Source of the DNA: JACRPH01 sp041665465
GTDB taxonomy: Archaea > Nanobdellota > Nanobdellia > Woesearchaeales > GW2011-AR9
NCBI GenBank assembly: GCA_041665465.1
Contig: JBAYIU010000001.1
Coordinates: 682,001-746,000, forward strand
Length of the DNA: 64,000 nt
Reading direction: 5' to 3'
Shown one piece after another: positions 61,156 through 64,000 of the stretch (the first letter of the stretch is position 1; the number at the start of each line of letters is the position of its first letter). The notes beneath the pieces are model-generated. The model saw nothing but the letters and a program-made list of their open reading frames with translations, did no database searches and had not been told where the DNA came from. The position numbers and the translations under genes were made by a program.

Positions 61156-61803
61156 ATGGTAATTTACATTAACGACTTAGTAAGAGAAAAATGTACTCCC
61201 CTCTCTAAACTGTGGAGAGATGTAACCTTTAAACTTCCTAATGTTTACTTATTAGATCAAGGTCTGAAAGAATTTGAGGAGAATAGAGAGACATTCAAAG
61301 CAACCTTGAGGTATGCTTTCCTTGAACCAGCAAAAACAGTTCGGGGAAAGGTAGTAGTAATGGCAAGAAATTGCGGGTATAGAAAAGCTGAAAAACCTGA
61401 TGTTGATACGATAGAAAAAGAAGCTCACAGAAGAACAGACGAAGCTATAGCACAATTAAATATGGATGTTCAGTATGGAGAAGTTGATTATAGTATCGCA
61501 GTTAAGAAATTGAATGAGGAGTTCAGAAGAATTGACAATTACATCCATCGTTCTTTAAGAAATGCTGAATTGTATGATGAAGAGGGAGTGGTCCCCGTTA
61601 TTTCTTATTTAGACATTCAGGATCAAACCAGAATAAATGTCGCCGCAATGCTTTACAACCCGGAATCAGATCTTGCTACATTAAATTTTGTTATCGCTCC
61701 TGAAAGGGTTTATCCTAGAATTCCAAAAAGAAAAGCTAAAAGGCCTAGTTTGGCAGAATTGATTAAAGAATTATATCCGCTTCCAGACCTTTCTCCAGCA
61801 TAA
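61156..61803 (+). CDS. Hypothetical protein
   Basis: 215 residues with GGAG at 61141-61144 upstream. Helical and charged (KPDVDTIEKEAHRRTDEAIAQLN), with YLDIQDQTRINVAAMLYNPESDLATLNFVIAPERV near the end. Not recognised. It follows the duplicated pair by 15 nt and is likely in the same transcript. Confidence 0.6.
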   Translation: MVIYINDLVREKCTPLSKLWRDVTFKLPNVYLLDQGLKEFEENRETFKATLRYAFLEPAKTVRGKVVVMARNCGYRKAEKPDVDTIEKEAHRRTDEAIAQLNMDVQYGEVDYSIAVKKLNEEFRRIDNYIHRSLRNAELYDEEGVVPVISYLDIQDQTRINVAAMLYNPESDLATLNFVIAPERVYPRIPKRKAKRPSLAELIKELYPLPDLSPA

Positions 61804-61905
61804 GGACATAAAGAAGGTAACTACTTAAGAGGAGTAATAAATGAGAAAGGTTTATAAATTATTAATGGTTCTAAAGAAATAATCCCCGTTGGGAGGAGAA
61901 TTAAA

Positions 61906-62337
61906 ATGGCAGATTTACTAAAACAACAATGGCAAATACCAGAAACAGAGATTAAAGTTGATTATTATGTTGATACGGAACATGCTGCAATGTTAGAAAG
62001 GCTTAGTCCGCATGACCAAATAACTGGAGGGTATCCGTTTGATACCGCAGCAAGAGGAATATTACTTCCTTTTGAATTATTGTGTAAGCATCAAGGATAC
62101 GCAGGGTTAGGTAGAGAAGGATACCAAACCTTAGCTGATTACTTAAAAAGAGCAGGACCGGCCGAGGCAATGTTTGCACAGTGGAGCAATGTTGCCCAAA
62201 TCGCAGAAAGTGGTATGCTTTTTGCTAGAACTGAAGGAGATCAAAAAGTATACTTCCCAACCGGAATGTGGGTCTTGGGCACTAAACCTCGTGGACCAGT
62301 GATGGGCAGGGATTTAGTAGCTCTATTAGAACAATAA
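61906..62337 (+). CDS. Hypothetical protein
   Basis: 143 residues with a good ribosome site GGGAGGAG 10-16 nt upstream and a TATA-like TTTATAAATT near 61851. Unrecognised; features an aromatic stretch (KVDYYVDTEHAAMLERL) and a glycine-rich HQGYAGLGREGYQTLADYL. Separately transcribed from the gene before it. Confidence 0.58.
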   Translation: MADLLKQQWQIPETEIKVDYYVDTEHAAMLERLSPHDQITGGYPFDTAARGILLPFELLCKHQGYAGLGREGYQTLADYLKRAGPAEAMFAQWSNVAQIAESGMLFARTEGDQKVYFPTGMWVLGTKPRGPVMGRDLVALLEQ

Positions 62338-62401
62338 ATTATTTTATTTTAATATAATGTTAAGCAATATAAATATAAATCGGATTAATAATTGATAAAT
62401 T

Positions 62402-62806
62402 ATGTCAAATCTGACTACCAGCGAGATTGAACAAATAATCACAGATCATCCAGAAGCAATAGTGAGATATGTTTCTCCAGACCACCAAGGATTTAGAAAT
62501 GAAAATCCCTACTGTGCTGGACTTATCTTTAAGGGGGATTTATATCTGGTGTTTGAAGGGAAAAATCCTACTCTTCCCCCTTATTTAGTGATAGAATCAG
62601 AAACCAGAGCCGGAGGTAGGCCAGGAAGAAAGGATAGATATTGGGGCATATCGGGGTTAGAAGTTGCAACTAATAGTACAGAACCAGATTTACGATTAGC
62701 AGAAATCGCTTTGAATGCTTTAAAGATAAATAAAGCACCGGAAGAATATTGGGTTTATGTGATGGAATCGATTAAGGGCTTTGGTAAAAGAAGAAGAATT
62801 GAATAA
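62402..62806 (+). CDS. Hypothetical small protein
   Basis: 134 residues. The N-terminus is helical (LTTSEIEQIITDHPEAI), then beta-rich (YCAGLIFKGDLYLVFEGK), ending with basic GFGKRRRIE. Unrecognised. TATA-like AATATAAATATAAATC lies about 25 nt upstream. Confidence 0.55.
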   Translation: MSNLTTSEIEQIITDHPEAIVRYVSPDHQGFRNENPYCAGLIFKGDLYLVFEGKNPTLPPYLVIESETRAGGRPGRKDRYWGISGLEVATNSTEPDLRLAEIALNALKINKAPEEYWVYVMESIKGFGKRRRIE

Positions 62807-62810
62807 TCCT

Positions 62811-63359
62811 TTATTGAACCATACCAAACTTCTGATTCTTAGCCGTCTTTTTGATGAAATTGTTAAGACTATTTTTAAACATCTCTTTATTATCCCGACG
62901 ACTTTCAATATATCCAATTCTTACTCGCTTATATCCCAGAGAGAACTTCTGGAAATAGGTCCAAGCTTGAGGATTAGCTTTCAATGCTTGAAGTATATCT
63001 GAAGCTATAACAAATTTCTCTTTATGATTAAATGAGATGGCTTGAAGTCCTTTAGGAGTCATTAGTTTACTCTTCATAAGTCTTCTTACCCGTTCCTTGT
63101 TCATTTCAGAAATGGGACTTCCTTTTCTTCGGGGAGTAAATCTTTGAGCGAACTTTTCTTCATCTATGCCCTTCATAGTGCTATCTATCCACCCGTAACA
63201 TAAGGCTTCTTCTACCGCTTCGTTGTAAGAAATTCTGGGTTTACCTGAAGATTTACGATAATAAATTAACCAGACTTCTTTCTCTTTATGATGATTTTCT
63301 GCTAACCAAGAACGCCAATGAATTCTTTGAGTTACATATAAGGTTTTTCCTAATTTCAT
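62811..63359 (-). CDS. YdeI/OmpD-associated-family protein
   Basis: 182 residues. The pattern RIHWRSWLAENHHKEKEVWLIYYRKSSGKPRISYNEAVEEALCYGWIDSTMKGIDEEKFAQRFTPRRKGSPISEMNKERV matches the YdeI/OmpD-associated (bacteriocin-protection) family. Role unclear in archaea. The gene is convergent with the preceding one, 4 nt apart. Confidence 0.82.
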   Translation of the reverse strand: MKLGKTLYVTQRIHWRSWLAENHHKEKEVWLIYYRKSSGKPRISYNEAVEEALCYGWIDSTMKGIDEEKFAQRFTPRRKGSPISEMNKERVRRLMKSKLMTPKGLQAISFNHKEKFVIASDILQALKANPQAWTYFQKFSLGYKRVRIGYIESRRDNKEMFKNSLNNFIKKTAKNQKFGMVQ

Positions 63360-63451
63360 GTTCTTTAGAGAAATATTAAGACTTATAAAATGTTCTAAGA
63401 TCTATCTTCTCCCACCATAAATCTTTTATACCCCCCATTATAAACTAAAGT

Positions 63452-63670
63452 ATGGCTTTTTACTTTGAAGGATTGTTCTGGTACTTTCTATTGATAGACA
63501 GCCTATTCTACTTTATCATGACCTTCAGCAAAGATAAACTGCACCAGAAACAAACTCATTGGATCAGTGATTATCTCCCTTATGAAAGAGGATTTGCTTA
63601 CATCTACCTAGGATTAACTTTATGGATGGGATTGATGATGTGGAGATTACAATTAATCTTTAATTTCTGA
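63452..63670 (+). CDS. Small membrane protein
   Basis: 72 residues with two hydrophobic helices (FEGLFWYFLLIDSLFYFIM and GFAYIYLGLTLWMGLMMWRL) and a charged loop between them. TATA-like TTTTATACC at 63423-63431. Unknown role, similar small proteins recur in DPANN-type genomes (from memory, not checked). Confidence 0.6.
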   Translation: MAFYFEGLFWYFLLIDSLFYFIMTFSKDKLHQKQTHWISDYLPYERGFAYIYLGLTLWMGLMMWRLQLIFNF

Positions 63671-63719
63671 GCGTAAATATTAAATACTTCAACAATATTC
63701 CTTCTTTAAATCATTCCAG

Positions 63720-64000
63720 ATGGAAGACTCTTTTCTAACTCAGGGAAACGGGACTGCATCAGAAGGATCGGATTATTACGCAGATTTAGGAGTGCCTAGA
63801 TATTCTCTACATAAAACTATTCAGAAAGCATTTAGAGCTTTATCTATGCAGTATCACCCCGATAGAAATCCAGGTAATAAAGAAGCAGAAGAAAAATGGA
63901 AGGAGGTAAGCGAAGCTTACGAAACTCTAGGTGATGATACCAAAAAGTGGCATTACGATAGCGCATTGAAAGCAGGAAGGATAGGATATACTAAACCTGC
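63720..64000 (+). CDS. J-domain (DnaJ-like) protein, 3'-truncated by window edge
   Basis: The first about 93 residues. A J domain: SDYYADLGVPRYSLHKTIQKAFRALSMQYHPDRNPGNKEAEEKWKEVSEAYETLGD, with the HPD motif needed to stimulate Hsp70 ATPase. The rest runs beyond the window, so full DnaJ domain structure cannot be tested. A co-chaperone for Hsp70/DnaK is likely. Confidence 0.85.
   Translation, partial: MEDSFLTQGNGTASEGSDYYADLGVPRYSLHKTIQKAFRALSMQYHPDRNPGNKEAEEKWKEVSEAYETLGDDTKKWHYDSALKAGRIGYTKP

Noticed and set aside
1..64000. CRISPR array, rRNA, insertion sequence or plasmid origin
   Set aside because: No regular direct-repeat array, rRNA-like conserved stretch, transposase or integrase gene was seen on reading the window.

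Overview
The window looks like a chromosome segment of an AT-rich archaeon, most likely one of the small-genome DPANN lineages (Woesearchaeota/Pacearchaeota-like; this placement is inferred). The archaeal signs are a PCNA sliding clamp, Lrp/AsnC and TrmB regulators, an RNase J-type nuclease, TATA boxes about 25 nt upstream of many starts, and a tRNA gene with bulge-helix-bulge (BHB) introns and no encoded CCA. Ribosome binding sites, where present, are GGTGAT(C) or GGAGG. Several genes are of bacterial type (GyrA, pyruvoyl PanD, AlaE, MTH1-like Nudix, ScpB), which fits a lineage with much gene exchange.

Positions 1-25,332 form one long surface-polysaccharide/glycolipid locus, almost all on the minus strand: B12-type and SPASM radical SAM enzymes, five GT4-like glycosyltransferases, a GT-C membrane protein, a GT2 polyprenyl-phosphate glycosyltransferase with a flippase-like partner, methyltransferases, a FemAB-like acyltransferase, a NodB-type deacetylase, an asparagine synthase, and a nucleotide-sugar set (UDP-glucose dehydrogenase, UDP-xylose synthase, a GalE-like epimerase). 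The last three would convert UDP-glucose to UDP-glucuronate and UDP-xylose.

Positions 25,400-34,924 (minus strand) hold small unknowns, a degenerate S2P-like membrane protein, a degenerate THUMP methyltransferase-like protein, gyrA, scpB with a partner of unknown function, and a secreted lamin-tail-domain protein. Positions 35,024-39,265 (plus strand) carry three small coiled-coil genes sharing a VKVDxY motif and two tandem PP-loop/zinc-finger proteins of unknown substrate.

Positions 39,300-53,300 are mixed: two Lrp-type regulators with duplicated domains, a tRNA-Leu(CAA) with two introns next to a LAGLIDADG gene and a tRNA-3'-end-like remnant, a MutS-type ATPase, panD, a stand-alone phosphohistidine-swivel protein, RNase J, PCNA and an MTH1-like Nudix hydrolase.

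Positions 53,300-64,000 hold a TrmB regulator, a membrane-anchored winged-helix protein, a copper-export operon (HMA chaperone, HMA-TauE/SafE-cupredoxin fusion, CopA), an AlaE-like exporter, a recently duplicated pair of unknown genes with further unknowns, a YdeI-like protein and the start of a DnaJ-domain protein. No CRISPR array, rRNA or insertion sequence was seen. The most notable items are the doubly interrupted tRNA-Leu with a 7-nt middle exon and the tandem PP-loop pair.
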